A stretch of DNA of 64,000 nucleotides, taken from CAZMPJ01 sp964568455. Lineage in GTDB: Bacteria > Margulisbacteria > WOR-1 > O2-12-FULL-45-9. The DNA lies in assembly GCA_964568455.1 (NCBI GenBank), contig CAZMPJ010000004.1, positions 52,614 to 116,613 of the forward strand, in the 5' to 3' direction. How positions within the stretch are numbered: position 1 is the stretch's first letter; every line of letters begins with the position of its first letter. Positions 24,979 to 33,446 of the stretch are shown in pieces. A program made the translations under genes and the position numbers. A model generated the notes under the pieces. It saw only the letters and a list, made by a program, of their open reading frames with translations. It searched no databases and was not told the DNA's origin.

Positions 24979-24998
24979 TATAAGATTATATAAGATTA
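24979..24998. repeat. Tandem decamer TATAAGATTA x2 upstream of fic
   Basis: Exact 10-bp direct repeat 26 to 45 bp before the fic start codon. Ten-base spacing puts both copies on one face of the helix, suggesting an operator, perhaps for the winged helix of the Fic protein itself. It is also AT-rich enough to contain the promoter. Confidence 0.5.
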
Positions 24999-25037
24999 AT
25001 TAGTAAAATGCAAGCTTAGTTGTGAGAACTTAACCGA

Positions 25038-25472
25038 TTATTCCTTGCTGTCTTTATCTTTTACAATCTTCTTTTCAATTCTGCCTAAAGGCTCTAAAGT
25101 TATAATGGCTATAATAGTAGTGGCAACTGCGCCAACGTAGAAGCCAATGCCAGAAGCAATGCCGATGGCAGCGGTTACCCAAATAGATGCAGCAGTAGTA
25201 ATGCCTCTAACAGCGCCTTTGCTCTGAACGATAACGCCAGCACCAAGAAAACCAATACCAGTTACTACTCCAGCGGCAATTCTGGCAGGATCTCCGGCAG
25301 AAGCTCCAGAAAAAATGTTGGCTGAAATCATGGTAAACAAAGCAGCGCCAACACAAACCAAAATATGGGTCCTAAGCCCGGCTGATTTTCCTTCTTTTTC
25401 TCTTAACCAGCCAATTGTTCCACCCAAAAGAAAGGCAATAAATAAATTTATAACAACTGTTAAATCAGACAT
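25038..25472 (-). CDS. MgtC/SapB family membrane protein
   Basis: 144-residue membrane protein of the MgtC family, linked elsewhere to Mg2+ limitation, acid stress and ATP synthase control. Typical blocks: LFIAFLLGGTIGWLREKEGKSAGLRTHILVCVGAALF, VTGIGFLGAGVIVQ, GITTAASIWVTAAIGIASGIGFY. Four to five membrane spans. ATG 25472 has GGAGG 7 bases upstream and overlaps the end of leuD by 8 bp. The in-frame ATG at 25502 lies inside leuD and has no such site. Confidence 0.9.
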   Translation of the reverse strand: MSDLTVVINLFIAFLLGGTIGWLREKEGKSAGLRTHILVCVGAALFTMISANIFSGASAGDPARIAAGVVTGIGFLGAGVIVQSKGAVRGITTAASIWVTAAIGIASGIGFYVGAVATTIIAIITLEPLGRIEKKIVKDKDSKE

Positions 25473-25968
25473 CAAAACCTCCATGTTTTTTAAAATGTTC
25501 AACCAGCCCGCCGTCAGCCAGCAGGGTTTGCATGGTTTTGGGGAGGGGGGAGATCTTGATTTCTTGGTTTTTAGTTAAATTTTTAAGAGTTCCTGCAACT
25601 AAATCAAGTTCAAGCTCGTCACCGTCTTCAATTCCATCTGTATCAGTTTCAATAGATGGTAATCCAAGGTTATAGGAATTGCGGTAAAAAATCCGAGCAA
25701 AAGATTTGGCTAAGACAGCTGAAATATTAGCATATTTAATAGACATGGGAGCTTGTTCTCTGGATGAACCACAGCCAAAATTTCTACCGGCAATAATAAA
25801 GTCACCTTTTTCAATTCGATTGTAAAAGTTTGGATCCAGGTCTTCCATTACATGCTTGGCTAATTCATGAGGATCCTGAATTTTAAATTTATAGCGGCCG
25901 GAAATAATGTAATCCGTATTAATGTCGTTGTCTTCTTTAAAGCGCCGGGCTTTACCTTTTAAAATCAT
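25465..25968 (-). CDS. leuD: 3-isopropylmalate dehydratase small subunit
   Basis: Small (swivelling) subunit of isopropylmalate isomerase in leucine synthesis, or the equivalent homoaconitase subunit. 167 residues: DNDINTDYIISGRY, EDLDPNF, GDFIIAGRNFGCGSSREQAPM, IYFRNSYN-like FARIFYRNSYNLGLP. The large subunit leuC is not in the window. The isopropylmalate/homocitrate synthase relative at 31012 could act in the same pathway. Confidence 0.93.
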   Translation of the reverse strand: MILKGKARRFKEDNDINTDYIISGRYKFKIQDPHELAKHVMEDLDPNFYNRIEKGDFIIAGRNFGCGSSREQAPMSIKYANISAVLAKSFARIFYRNSYNLGLPSIETDTDGIEDGDELELDLVAGTLKNLTKNQEIKISPLPKTMQTLLADGGLVEHFKKHGGFDV

Positions 25969-26007
25969 AATTTCCTATTTTTTAATCCTGTGAGTTTTGG
26001 GAAAAAG

Positions 26008-26037
26008 TGAAATTCCCCCTAAAATCTACTGATAATA
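26008..26037 (+). promoter_or_regulatory. Regulon promoter TGAAA-N17-TGATAATA
   Basis: TGAAA 26008-26012, 17-base gap, TGATAATA 26030-26037. The leader is about 50 bases and holds AAGGAGG before the ATG at 26092, a normally led member of the regulon. Confidence 0.7.
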
Positions 26038-26091
26038 TAGTAGCTGAAAAAAGCGGTTGAGGCAAGTGCCCAACGCAAGGAGGAAATGAAA

Positions 26092-26856
26092 ATGGCAGTT
26101 CAAGCAACGGGAAGAATAACGGTTGCGCAACAAGTATCCAGGGTTAAAACACAAGCCGTTGGAGGGTTTGCCGGAAAAAGGCTAGCTCTTGAGGTTAGCG
26201 GACCACAAGGGACAGAAAGGCGTGCAGTGGAAGTGTTGAAAGATCTTCCAGGTTTATTGGGAAAACAAGGTGTTAGGGTTGACTTTTATACTCCTGGTGG
26301 TCAGTGGTTGAATCCAGAATGTCTTGTTTGGCAAACAGCAGAGCAAATAGATGTATTAGCAACAGAGATCGATAAATTATTTTCTGGATTAATTGATGCA
26401 ACTGAAACTCATATGATTATGAAGGGAGAAGTTAGCGTTGCTTTATTTCGAGAAATTATTAGAGGGGTGGATTTCAAGATTGCAGATGTCAAACTACAAG
26501 CTCTTGTTAATGATCCATCATTAAAAGAACAATCTATAGGCCATACATACAAAGATCAAGCTAGAAGGTTTGCTAGAAGACTAAGCGATCTAACTGGTAG
26601 AGAATGGATTGTTCCAGGTGAGGCAGAATGGGAAGCAACTGGAGATATTTTAGAAGGAACAAATTGGTCATGGACGAGTGCCAAATACACGGGTAAGACA
26701 GTGCAAGATGAGCCACTGACACCGAGAAAGTGGCCTGAAGACAGTATTGTTCGCAGACCGGGAAAAGACCATGAATGGATGCCTGTGCATGGAAGTGCCT
26801 GGAAACCGTCTAAGCCTAATTTCACAATTAGACTTGGTTTGCGAAAAAACCAATAA
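26092..26856 (+). CDS. Degenerate formylglycine-generating-enzyme-like protein
   Basis: 254 residues. The C-terminal half resembles the FGE-sulfatase (SUMF1/EgtB) domain: MKGEVSVALFREIIRG, DQARRFARRLSDLTGREWIVPGEAEWEATG, and a final FTIRLGLR where the family has GFR. Compared with the canonical fold, loops with catalytic Cys or metal residues are missing, so it may bind rather than oxidise. The N-terminal 33 residues carry basic but no acidic side chains. Start 26092 is chosen because AAGGAGG ends 8 bases before it; the ATG at 26086 would be only 2 bases away. Confidence 0.65.
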   Translation: MAVQATGRITVAQQVSRVKTQAVGGFAGKRLALEVSGPQGTERRAVEVLKDLPGLLGKQGVRVDFYTPGGQWLNPECLVWQTAEQIDVLATEIDKLFSGLIDATETHMIMKGEVSVALFREIIRGVDFKIADVKLQALVNDPSLKEQSIGHTYKDQARRFARRLSDLTGREWIVPGEAEWEATGDILEGTNWSWTSAKYTGKTVQDEPLTPRKWPEDSIVRRPGKDHEWMPVHGSAWKPSKPNFTIRLGLRKNQ

Positions 26857-26857
26857 T

Positions 26858-27553
26858 CTAAAGCATACTGGCAATAGTGTCGTGCACTTGTTTTACTTTG
26901 GCAGTGTAGTCATCCTCTAAGCTAATATTAATCGGTTTTCCAATACTAAGCTTGATGGGATGTTTGTGAATATACCAAGTGCCCCGCGGCATAATGTTGA
27001 AGCTGCCGGAGATTGCTACCGGCACGACCGGAATGGTGCCTCTGGCTGCTAATAAACTGCCTCTTTTAAACGCACCCAGCTCACCGGTCTTGCTTCTGGT
27101 TCCTTCTGGGAAAATTAAAACTGAATCCCCGTCTTTGGTGATATCTTTTATCGTCTGAATTAATTTAAAAGCGTTTAAAATAATTTTGCGGTCAACCGAA
27201 AAATAACCAGCCTTTTTTAAATACCATCCAAAAACTGGGATTTTAAACAATTCTTTTTTAATGGCAAAGCGGAAAAAAACCGGCAGATAAGCCAGGGCTA
27301 AAACAATATCAGCCACGCCTTGATGGTTAGCGGCAATAATATAGGGTTTATCTTTATCAATATTTTCTAATCCGGAAATAGTGACTTTGACGCCGGATAT
27401 AACAACCAAAAAATTTGACCAAAGCCTGGCCGCAATTTGAAAAGGCCGGTGCTTATTTTTTAAAAAAACAGAAATAATCAGGGCAATTGTGCTGCCAACA
27501 ATATAGGTTAAGGTCGCAAGCAAATATACAAAAATTGAGCGAATCATTGTCAT
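26858..27553 (-). CDS. plsC: 1-acyl-sn-glycerol-3-phosphate acyltransferase
   Basis: Makes phosphatidic acid by acylating lysophosphatidate at the membrane. 231 residues with an N-terminal hydrophobic anchor and the four acyltransferase motifs: NHQGVADI (NHx4D), GYFSVDRK, FPEGTRSKTGELGAFKRG, and VVPVAISG. Convergent with the preceding gene, 1 bp apart. It is divergent from the small Cys-rich gene at 27608. Confidence 0.94.
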   Translation of the reverse strand: MTMIRSIFVYLLATLTYIVGSTIALIISVFLKNKHRPFQIAARLWSNFLVVISGVKVTISGLENIDKDKPYIIAANHQGVADIVLALAYLPVFFRFAIKKELFKIPVFGWYLKKAGYFSVDRKIILNAFKLIQTIKDITKDGDSVLIFPEGTRSKTGELGAFKRGSLLAARGTIPVVPVAISGSFNIMPRGTWYIHKHPIKLSIGKPINISLEDDYTAKVKQVHDTIASML

Positions 27554-27570
27554 AGTATAGCAAGAAAAAG

Positions 27571-27600
27571 TGAAATTTTGTGGTAATATCTGAGATAATA
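27571..27600 (+). promoter_or_regulatory. Regulon promoter TGAAA-N17-AGATAATA
   Basis: TGAAA 27571-27575, 17-base gap, AGATAATA 27593-27600. ATG at 27608 is 15 bases from the first -10 base, so transcription probably begins at or within a few bases of the start codon. Confidence 0.7.
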
Positions 27601-27607
27601 AGGTGCC

Positions 27608-27883
27608 ATGCCAGTTGATAGAATTAACGAAAGCAAGAAAGCAAGAATTGGAACTGTCCGCTTAAGGGAGAGTTTAAAAAAACGGCAGCTCCAGGCTTGT
27701 GTTTATAACCCCAATGTTGATTGTAAGCTGCCAGAGCACCGTTTCAAGATTTGTGCTACTTGCGCGCGGGCAGAAAAATTTAAAATGGATGCTGACGTTA
27801 AAGGTGTTTTCGGTAAGATTAAATCCATGGCTATAATGATGCTGAAGGATACGCCGCCTAAGCAAGGGAAAGGGTTGTTTTAG
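27608..27883 (+). CDS. Small four-cysteine protein of the regulon
   Basis: 91 residues, no recognised family. Four cysteines at CVYNPNVDC...ICATC (spacing C-x8-C-x10-C-x2-C) could bind zinc. The ends are Lys/Arg-rich, and there is a possible helix VKGVFGKIKSMAIMML. Unlike other regulon proteins it has an acidic residue at position 4. Probably leaderless (promoter 27571-27600). Followed within 15 bp by an inverted-repeat element. Confidence 0.6.
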   Translation: MPVDRINESKKARIGTVRLRESLKKRQLQACVYNPNVDCKLPEHRFKICATCARAEKFKMDADVKGVFGKIKSMAIMMLKDTPPKQGKGLF

Positions 27884-27897
27884 GTTTTTCTCTAAAA

Positions 27898-28452
27898 CCC
27901 GAAATGCTCACGAAAGAAGTAATCACGAAAACACGAAGGAAATTCACTAATCACAAAAACCCCAAACTTCCCGAAAATTAATTGTAACCTTTGAGAATTC
28001 TTTTTACTTTTACTCCGTCACTTCCAAATCTTGCCAGTAAGCCTAATTCTAAATTTCCCTTCTTAAGATAACCAAGAACCTGCTGGATATCTGCTCGGTT
28101 GAAATGTGGTTTTGACTTTATTTCTAAGACTATTTTGTGTTCGATAACAAAGTCTATGAGATATCGGCCAAGCACTTCTCCTTCTAGTTCTATTTCTACG
28201 CGCACTTGTTCTAAAAAAGGTATTTTTTCTTTTTGTAAACAGCGCTTTATAGCTTTTTGGTAATATTTTTCTTGTAATCCAGCACCTAGGTCTTTAAAAA
28301 CCTTATATAGAACGCCAACTATTTTGTAGCTTAACTCGGCATGTATTATTTTGCTCATTTCTTTTTTTCTCCTTTCGGGATGATTCGTATTTTTGGGCTT
28401 TCGGGAGAACTTTTCGAGTTTTCGGGCCTCAGTTTTTCGTGAACATTTCGGG
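27898..28452. mobile_element. Inverted-repeat cassette around a GxxExxY gene
   Basis: Left end CCCGAAATGCTCACGAAAG (27898-27916) and right end, read on the minus strand, CCCGAAATGTTCACGAAAAA (28452-28433) form an 18-20 bp terminal inverted repeat with few mismatches. Between them lie the GxxExxY gene and further CACGAAA/TTTCGG words. No transposase is present. Related repeats occur at 29480-30012 and 35884-36090, so this looks like a small non-autonomous element or repeat-nuclease cassette. Confidence 0.55.
27978..28358 (-). CDS. GxxExxY protein (PD-(D/E)XK-like nuclease fold), copy 1
   Basis: 126 residues of the GxxExxY family: SYKIVGVLYKVFKDLGAGLQEKYYQ contains the name motif near residues 22-32, and the nuclease-like core is EGEVLGRYLIDFVIEHKIVLEIKS (D...ExK). 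The family is related to PD-(D/E)XK nucleases; its role is unknown. GGAGAAAAAAAG precedes the ATG. The gene lies inside terminal inverted repeats (27898-28452) and has a paralogue at 29542 about 50 percent similar by eye. Confidence 0.85.
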   Translation of the reverse strand: MSKIIHAELSYKIVGVLYKVFKDLGAGLQEKYYQKAIKRCLQKEKIPFLEQVRVEIELEGEVLGRYLIDFVIEHKIVLEIKSKPHFNRADIQQVLGYLKKGNLELGLLARFGSDGVKVKRILKGYN

Positions 28453-28470
28453 ATTCCTTATCACCTAAAG

Positions 28471-29454
28471 CTAACTTTCTAAAAACACAGCTTTTCCAAC
28501 TTCTTCTCTAGTTGTAATTCCTTGTTTGATTTTAAATTCCCCATCTTGTGCAAGAGTTCTCATGTTATTTTGAGGTTTTACTCCTGCCATGATTTCGTAA
28601 ATTCCAATCCGGCCTTTTAAACCTTGAGGGGTTAATTTTCTGACCAGTCTTTGAGCCACAACTCCGATAACAGAGGCCTCGACTAAATATTTATCAATTC
28701 CCATTTCAATTAATCTTATCGGGGCAGAGGCTGCGTCGTTAGTGTGGAGAGTGGAAAAGACTAAATGGCCGGTTAGTGCGGCTTGGATAGCAATTTTGGC
28801 GGTTTCAAGATCTCTGATTTCCCCAACCATAATGATATCAGGATCCTGTCTTAAAATTGATCTTAACCCACGACTAAAAGTTAAGCCTGCTTTAGGGTTA
28901 ATCTGAATCTGATTTATTCCAGGTAATTGATATTCAACCGGATCTTCAATAGTTGTGATGTTAGTATCTTTTGAGTTTAAGGTTGAGAGGGTTGCGTAGA
29001 GTGTAGTAGTTTTGCCCGATCCAGTTGGCCCAGTTACCAAGACAATGCCATTTCTTTTACTAATCAATTTTTGATAAATTTCAAAATCAGATTTTTGCAT
29101 GCCCAGATCTCCCAGCTTTAACAAAGCTTGTTTTCGATCTAGTAATCTCATGACAATCTTTTGGCCGTGGATGGTGGGAACAGTTGAAACCCGGATATCA
29201 ATATTTTTAAACCTTGTCCTGCCATCTTGAGGTAAACGATTTTCCGCGATATCAAGACCCACCATTACTTTAATGCGCGAGATTAGCGCAGCCTCTTTTT
29301 CTTTGTGAATTGTTTCACAATCTTGGAGTAAGCCATCTACCCGATATCTGATCCGTAAATATTCTTCACGCGGTTCAAAGTGGATGTCGGAGGATTTGAG
29401 TTCAATTGCTTTGTTAATAATTTTATTAAGTAGTTCTGGAATGTCTCGAATCAT
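28471..29454 (-). CDS. Shortened GspE/PilB-type secretion ATPase
   Basis: Hexameric ATPase family driving pilus assembly or type II secretion. 327 residues: KSSDIHFEPREEYLRIRYRVDG, Walker A GPTGSGKTTTLYATL, Asp box EDPVEYQLPGINQIQ, Walker B RQDPDIIMVGEIRD, His box TGHLVFSTLHTNDAASAP. The N-terminal MshEN-type domain is absent, and the four-Cys zinc loop normally before KGRIGIYEI is deleted (KLTPQGLKGRIGIYEIM). The last domain is also shortened. It sits between two repeat-flanked GxxExxY genes, far from the pseudopilins at 2-3 kb. It may still work as a minimal ATPase. Confidence 0.85.
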   Translation of the reverse strand: MIRDIPELLNKIINKAIELKSSDIHFEPREEYLRIRYRVDGLLQDCETIHKEKEAALISRIKVMVGLDIAENRLPQDGRTRFKNIDIRVSTVPTIHGQKIVMRLLDRKQALLKLGDLGMQKSDFEIYQKLISKRNGIVLVTGPTGSGKTTTLYATLSTLNSKDTNITTIEDPVEYQLPGINQIQINPKAGLTFSRGLRSILRQDPDIIMVGEIRDLETAKIAIQAALTGHLVFSTLHTNDAASAPIRLIEMGIDKYLVEASVIGVVAQRLVRKLTPQGLKGRIGIYEIMAGVKPQNNMRTLAQDGEFKIKQGITTREEVGKAVFLES

Positions 29455-29479
29455 GATAATTTTATCCCTAATCTTTGAT

Positions 29480-30012
29480 CCCGAATGAATTCGAATCGCA
29501 AGAAACGAATTGGTTCTCGAAGCTCTCTAATTAACACGAAACTATTTATACCCTTTTAAAATGCGTTTAAATTTGAGTGTGCCAGGAGCAAAAGTTACTA
29601 GTAGGCCAAGATCTAACTGGCTTTTTCTTAAATAACCAATTACTTGTCTAATATCTCGCCTAGAAAAATTGGTAGTAACTTTAATTTCAAGAACAATTTT
29701 GTGATCAATGACAAAATCAATATAATATCTTCCAATTGAAACACCTTTTATTTCTAGTTCGGTTCTTACTTGCTCGAGGTAGGGGATTTTCTCTTCTTCT
29801 AAGGCCAGTTTTATCGCTCTTTGATAGTATTTCTCTTGATAACCGGGACCTAAATCATTATATATGTTATAAAGTAAACCAACTATTTTATAGCTTAATT
29901 CTTTATGTATTATCTCGACCATTGTCTGTCTCCTATTAGTGATTGTTCGTTTAAATTTGTGCACAAATTCGGGGAACAACGATTCGTATTAATTTGTGAT
30001 AGCTGATTCGGG
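29480..30012. mobile_element. Second repeat-bracketed GxxExxY cassette
   Basis: CCCGAAT at 29480-29486 followed by CGAATCG words, and ATTCGGG at 30006-30012 preceded by CGATTCG words, bracket the second GxxExxY gene as inverted CGAA-rich repeats. The arms are more degenerate than in the first cassette. Together the two cassettes enclose gspE. Confidence 0.4.
29542..29922 (-). CDS. GxxExxY protein, copy 2
   Basis: 126 residues, paralogue of the gene at 27978: SYKIVGLLYNIYNDLGPGYQEKYYQRAI and GVSIGRYYIDFVIDHKIVLEIKV. The core Asp, Glu and Lys of the nuclease-like fold are kept. Start at 29922 has AGGAG about 8 bases upstream and matches copy 1; the in-frame ATG at 29979 would add an unrelated segment. 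Flanked by CGAA-rich inverted repeats. Confidence 0.85.
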   Translation of the reverse strand: MVEIIHKELSYKIVGLLYNIYNDLGPGYQEKYYQRAIKLALEEEKIPYLEQVRTELEIKGVSIGRYYIDFVIDHKIVLEIKVTTNFSRRDIRQVIGYLRKSQLDLGLLVTFAPGTLKFKRILKGYK

Positions 30013-30099
30013 ATAAAATTCGTGACACAATATAATTAATAGCAAGATTATTACCAGCTTATTTTACTAGAGAAGACGCGGAAAATTGACTAAATCCGG

Positions 30100-30936
30100 T
30101 CACTTGAGGGCTTTTTGGGCAGCATCAAACATAACTTTTATATCAGGATCTTTTCCAGTCCAAATCTTGAAGGCTAGGGCGCCTTGATGTACTAACATGC
30201 CTAAGCCAGAAATCGCTTTTGCGCCAGCAGCTTTTGCTTGTTTTAGTAATTTAGTTTCAGATGGATTATAAACAAGATCATAAACCACTAAATTTTTATG
30301 TAATTTTATGTTTTCTGGTAAGGGGCTTTGGTCTGTTTTTGGGCGCATGCCGATGGGAGAGGTATTAACCAAGATGTCTGCTTCATTAATAGTATCTTGA
30401 AGTTCTTTACTATTAACTTTGGCGGTTGCTGCGTTTACAAGTTTTGCAAGTTCCATGGCTTTTTCTTCAACAATATCAGAGATAGTAATTTTTTCAGCCC
30501 CGTTAAGCTTTAACATCATACAAACAGCTCGGCTTGCTCCGCCAGCACCCAAAACAACTGCTTTTTTACCTTTAACATTAAAATTAGCATTTTCTTTAAG
30601 CGATTCGATAAAACCCGGTCCGTCAGTATTGTAACCTTTTAATTTTTCACTACCTTTTTCTTTAACCACAGTATTAACAGCGCCGATCTGTTTAGCGTGA
30701 TGTGAAAGCACGTCTAATAAGGGGATTATCTTTTCTTTATATGGAACCGTAACATTAAACCCTGCAACATTAGGATCTTTCTTCAGTCTTTCAATAGCTT
30801 CTTCCAACTTGTCTGGTGCTACTTCTTCCAACTCATACTTCCAATCAAGGCCTAGGGCCCCAAACGCCGCGTTTTGCATGGCTGGTGACACAGAATGGCC
30901 TAGCGGATAGCCGATTAACTTAACAACTTTTCCCAT
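30100..30936 (-). CDS. aroE: Shikimate dehydrogenase
   Basis: NADPH-dependent reduction of 3-dehydroshikimate. 278 residues: LIGYPLGHSVSPAMQNAAF, GFNVTVPYKEKIIPLLD, GAVNTVV, GYNTDGPGFIESL, VVLGAGGASRAVCMML, VNTSPIGM, YDLVYNPSETKLLKQAKAAG and GLGMLVHQGALAF. Normal length. tyrA (36141) and aroA (38005) of the same pathway lie nearby but in separate units. Confidence 0.96.
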   Translation of the reverse strand: MGKVVKLIGYPLGHSVSPAMQNAAFGALGLDWKYELEEVAPDKLEEAIERLKKDPNVAGFNVTVPYKEKIIPLLDVLSHHAKQIGAVNTVVKEKGSEKLKGYNTDGPGFIESLKENANFNVKGKKAVVLGAGGASRAVCMMLKLNGAEKITISDIVEEKAMELAKLVNAATAKVNSKELQDTINEADILVNTSPIGMRPKTDQSPLPENIKLHKNLVVYDLVYNPSETKLLKQAKAAGAKAISGLGMLVHQGALAFKIWTGKDPDIKVMFDAAQKALK

Positions 30937-31011
30937 GATAACAGCAAGTATAGCACAATTGTAAATAGCAGTGAATTAAGATATAATAATCTTTCAGGAG
31001 GATAAAGAAAC

Positions 31012-32259
31012 ATGGCAAAGAAAAAAGGCAAAATACATATTCTCGACGTTACTAATCGCGATGGTGTACAAACTTCTAGGATTGGCTTGGCCAAACTAGA
31101 AAAAACTATCATCAATATTTATTTGAATGATATAGGAGTGTTTCAATCTGAATTTGGTTTCCCATTTACCCCTCACGAAACCAATTATTTAAACGCTAAT
31201 CTAGCATTACAAAAGTCTGGTAAAGAGTTGAAGAAAATTCGGCTAGAAGGCTGGTGTCGAGCAATTACCAAAGATGTTGAGCTGGCTTTTAAATTAGTGC
31301 CAGCAACTAAACATCTCAATTTATCTATTTCAACTTCTGATATTATGATTGAGGGTAAATTTCAAGGCAAAATGGGTCGCGATGATGTCATTAAAAATAT
31401 GATCAGAGCAACTGACCGAGCCTATAAGTTGGGTGCGGAAACTATTGGAGTAAATGCTGAAGATGCTTCAAGATCTGATTTAGAATTTTTGGTAAAATTT
31501 GCCAAAGCAGCTAAAGAGCATGGGGCAAACAGGTTGCGCTATTGCGATACTTTGGGAGCCGAAGATCCGCTTAATATTTATAAAAGGTTAAATGAGCTGA
31601 CTAAGAGAACTGAAATGGATTGGGAACTGCATTGCCATAATGACCTAGGTATGGGAGCGGCTTGTTCTGTAGCAGGCGCAAAGGGTGTGGTTGACGCGGG
31701 ACACAGTGCTTATATTAACACTACTATTAATGGAGTAGGTGAGAGGGCTGGTAACGCGGATTTGTTGTCTGTTTTACTAGCTTTAAAATATTCCACTGGA
31801 TTTAAAAACGAAAATCTTTTTCCTAAAGAAATTAAGCTAGAAAAAATCTGGTCGTTTGCCAAGTACGCCTCTTATGCTTTTGACATTCCTATTCCAATCA
31901 ACCAGGTTGGGGTAGGCGCTAACGCTTTTGCTCATGAATCTGGCATCCATGCTGATGGCGCGCTAAAAAACCGACGCAATTATGAACTTTATGATTTTGA
32001 GGAATTGGGTTTGGAAGAATCAAAAACTATTGAAACCGGCCGCTTAATTACCGTGGGTGAATATAGTGGCATTAAAGGTTTTAGAAATGTTTATGGCAAA
32101 CTTGAGATCGAATTTAAAGACGACAAAGAAGCAGCTAAAATTCTTGATTTGGCACGCTATGCCAATGTGCACACGCAAAAAACTTTAACAGAAAATGAGC
32201 TGCGCTTTGTGGCTAAGTATCCGGAAATTGCCCGAAAAGTTATGACTGTTACTCCATAA
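31012..32259 (+). CDS. Isopropylmalate/homocitrate synthase family enzyme
   Basis: A DRE-TIM metallolyase condensing acetyl-CoA with a 2-oxoacid. 415 residues. Signatures: ILDVTNRDGVQ (metal-binding Asp), ELHCHNDLGMGAACSVAGA, NTTINGVGERAGNADL, GANAFAHESGIHADGALK. The opening TNRDGVQTSRI differs from the LeuA DTLRDGEQ consensus and, with the length, suggests a homocitrate- or citramalate-synthase-like enzyme; the substrate cannot be told. AGGAGG precedes the ATG and TATAAT lies about 30 bp upstream. First gene of a run with purE, cvpA and apgM. Confidence 0.85.
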   Translation: MAKKKGKIHILDVTNRDGVQTSRIGLAKLEKTIINIYLNDIGVFQSEFGFPFTPHETNYLNANLALQKSGKELKKIRLEGWCRAITKDVELAFKLVPATKHLNLSISTSDIMIEGKFQGKMGRDDVIKNMIRATDRAYKLGAETIGVNAEDASRSDLEFLVKFAKAAKEHGANRLRYCDTLGAEDPLNIYKRLNELTKRTEMDWELHCHNDLGMGAACSVAGAKGVVDAGHSAYINTTINGVGERAGNADLLSVLLALKYSTGFKNENLFPKEIKLEKIWSFAKYASYAFDIPIPINQVGVGANAFAHESGIHADGALKNRRNYELYDFEELGLEESKTIETGRLITVGEYSGIKGFRNVYGKLEIEFKDDKEAAKILDLARYANVHTQKTLTENELRFVAKYPEIARKVMTVTP

Positions 32260-32271
32260 GGGGGAAATAAA

Positions 32272-32718
32272 ATGCCAAAAGTTGGGATTATTACCGGTAG
32301 TAAATCTGACCTGCCTGTCTTGGAAAAAGCAGAAAAAACTTTAAAAGAATTTGGAATAGAATATGATATTACTGTTGCTTCAGCTCACCGCACCCCTAAA
32401 AAAGTAGAAGACTATGCTAAATCTGCCGAAGAAAAGTATGATTTAATTATTGCTGCAGCCGGCATGGCTGCTGCACTGCCTGGCTGTGTTGCTGCTCAAA
32501 CAACGCTGCCCGTCATTGGTATCCCTGTTTGTTCTAAAGGGCTGGGAGGACAAGACGCTTTGTTTGCAATTGTGCAAATGCCGCCTGGGGTTCCAGTAGC
32601 TTGTGTTGCAATTGATGGCGCTAAAAATGCTGCGATTTTAGCTGCCCAAATTTTGGCTTTAAAATATCCTGAGCTAAAAAGTAAGCTTAAGGAATTAAAA
32701 GCCAACCTAGCTAAATGA
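32272..32718 (+). CDS. purE: 5-(carboxyamino)imidazole ribonucleotide mutase
   Basis: PurE moves the carboxyl of N5-CAIR to form CAIR in purine synthesis. 148 residues: [92 protein letters not shown]-type Shine-Dalgarno. Overlaps the next gene by 4 bp. Confidence 0.95.
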   Translation: MPKVGIITGSKSDLPVLEKAEKTLKEFGIEYDITVASAHRTPKKVEDYAKSAEEKYDLIIAAAGMAAALPGCVAAQTTLPVIGIPVCSKGLGGQDALFAIVQMPPGVPVACVAIDGAKNAAILAAQILALKYPELKSKLKELKANLAK

Positions 32719-33446
32719 TAAATTTTATAATTGCTTTAGCACTTTTAGGGTTTATGATCTTTGGGTTCCGCGAAGGAATCGTCAAAGCCATTATCAGTAT
32801 TCTTTTGATTTTCTTTTGTCTTTTCTTGGCCACCGGAGTAGTAAATTTCTTGGGCCAAAGTTCGCCGGAATTTAGCCGCACTGATTATTTTGCTGCCACT
32901 GTAACTTTTCTGATTGTTTTTCTTGTTTCTTACGGGATTTTAGATTTAATTCTAACTATTGTACTTAGAAAAGTGATTACGATTATTATCCTGGGGCCTT
33001 TTGATCGGGTAGGTGGAATTTTCCTTGGCACTTTTAAAGGTTTAATTATTTTAGGCGTGCTTTTGCAGTTAGTTGTTAACTTCCCGATTGCGCCGGCCAC
33101 TAAAAAATCAATTATCAACGCGCCTTCCAGCCGCTTTTGCATTGCCACTTACCATTGGTTTTATCCTTATATTTTAAAAATTGCTCCGCCAATAAGAGAG
33201 CAAATGAAGGGTAACTTAGTGCAAAAAATAGCAGCTCGGGAAGGATTAACTGGAACGGGTAAAGAGATTGAAAAAATTGATCCTCAGAAAATACTGGAAA
33301 AAGCCATGGGTGAAGATTCACCTGAATTAAAAGAGCTTAGTAGTAAGCTAAAGCTTAAAACCAAGAAAACTTTAAATGCCGAGGCGGCCTTAAAAAAAGC
33401 CGAAGAAGTGATTGATGGACCAGGACAGGGTGGAGATAGCAACTAG
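32715..33446 (+). CDS. CvpA family membrane protein
   Basis: 243 residues with four to five N-terminal membrane helices ([82 protein letters not shown]), the CvpA/colicin V production pattern FGFREG...DRVGGxxLG. The C-terminal 90 residues are soluble and charged. The purF/purE neighbourhood is common for cvpA in bacteria; its role here is unknown. It overlaps purE by 4 bp and apgM by 1 bp. Confidence 0.8.
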   Translation: MINFIIALALLGFMIFGFREGIVKAIISILLIFFCLFLATGVVNFLGQSSPEFSRTDYFAATVTFLIVFLVSYGILDLILTIVLRKVITIIILGPFDRVGGIFLGTFKGLIILGVLLQLVVNFPIAPATKKSIINAPSSRFCIATYHWFYPYILKIAPPIREQMKGNLVQKIAAREGLTGTGKEIEKIDPQKILEKAMGEDSPELKELSSKLKLKTKKTLNAEAALKKAEEVIDGPGQGGDSN

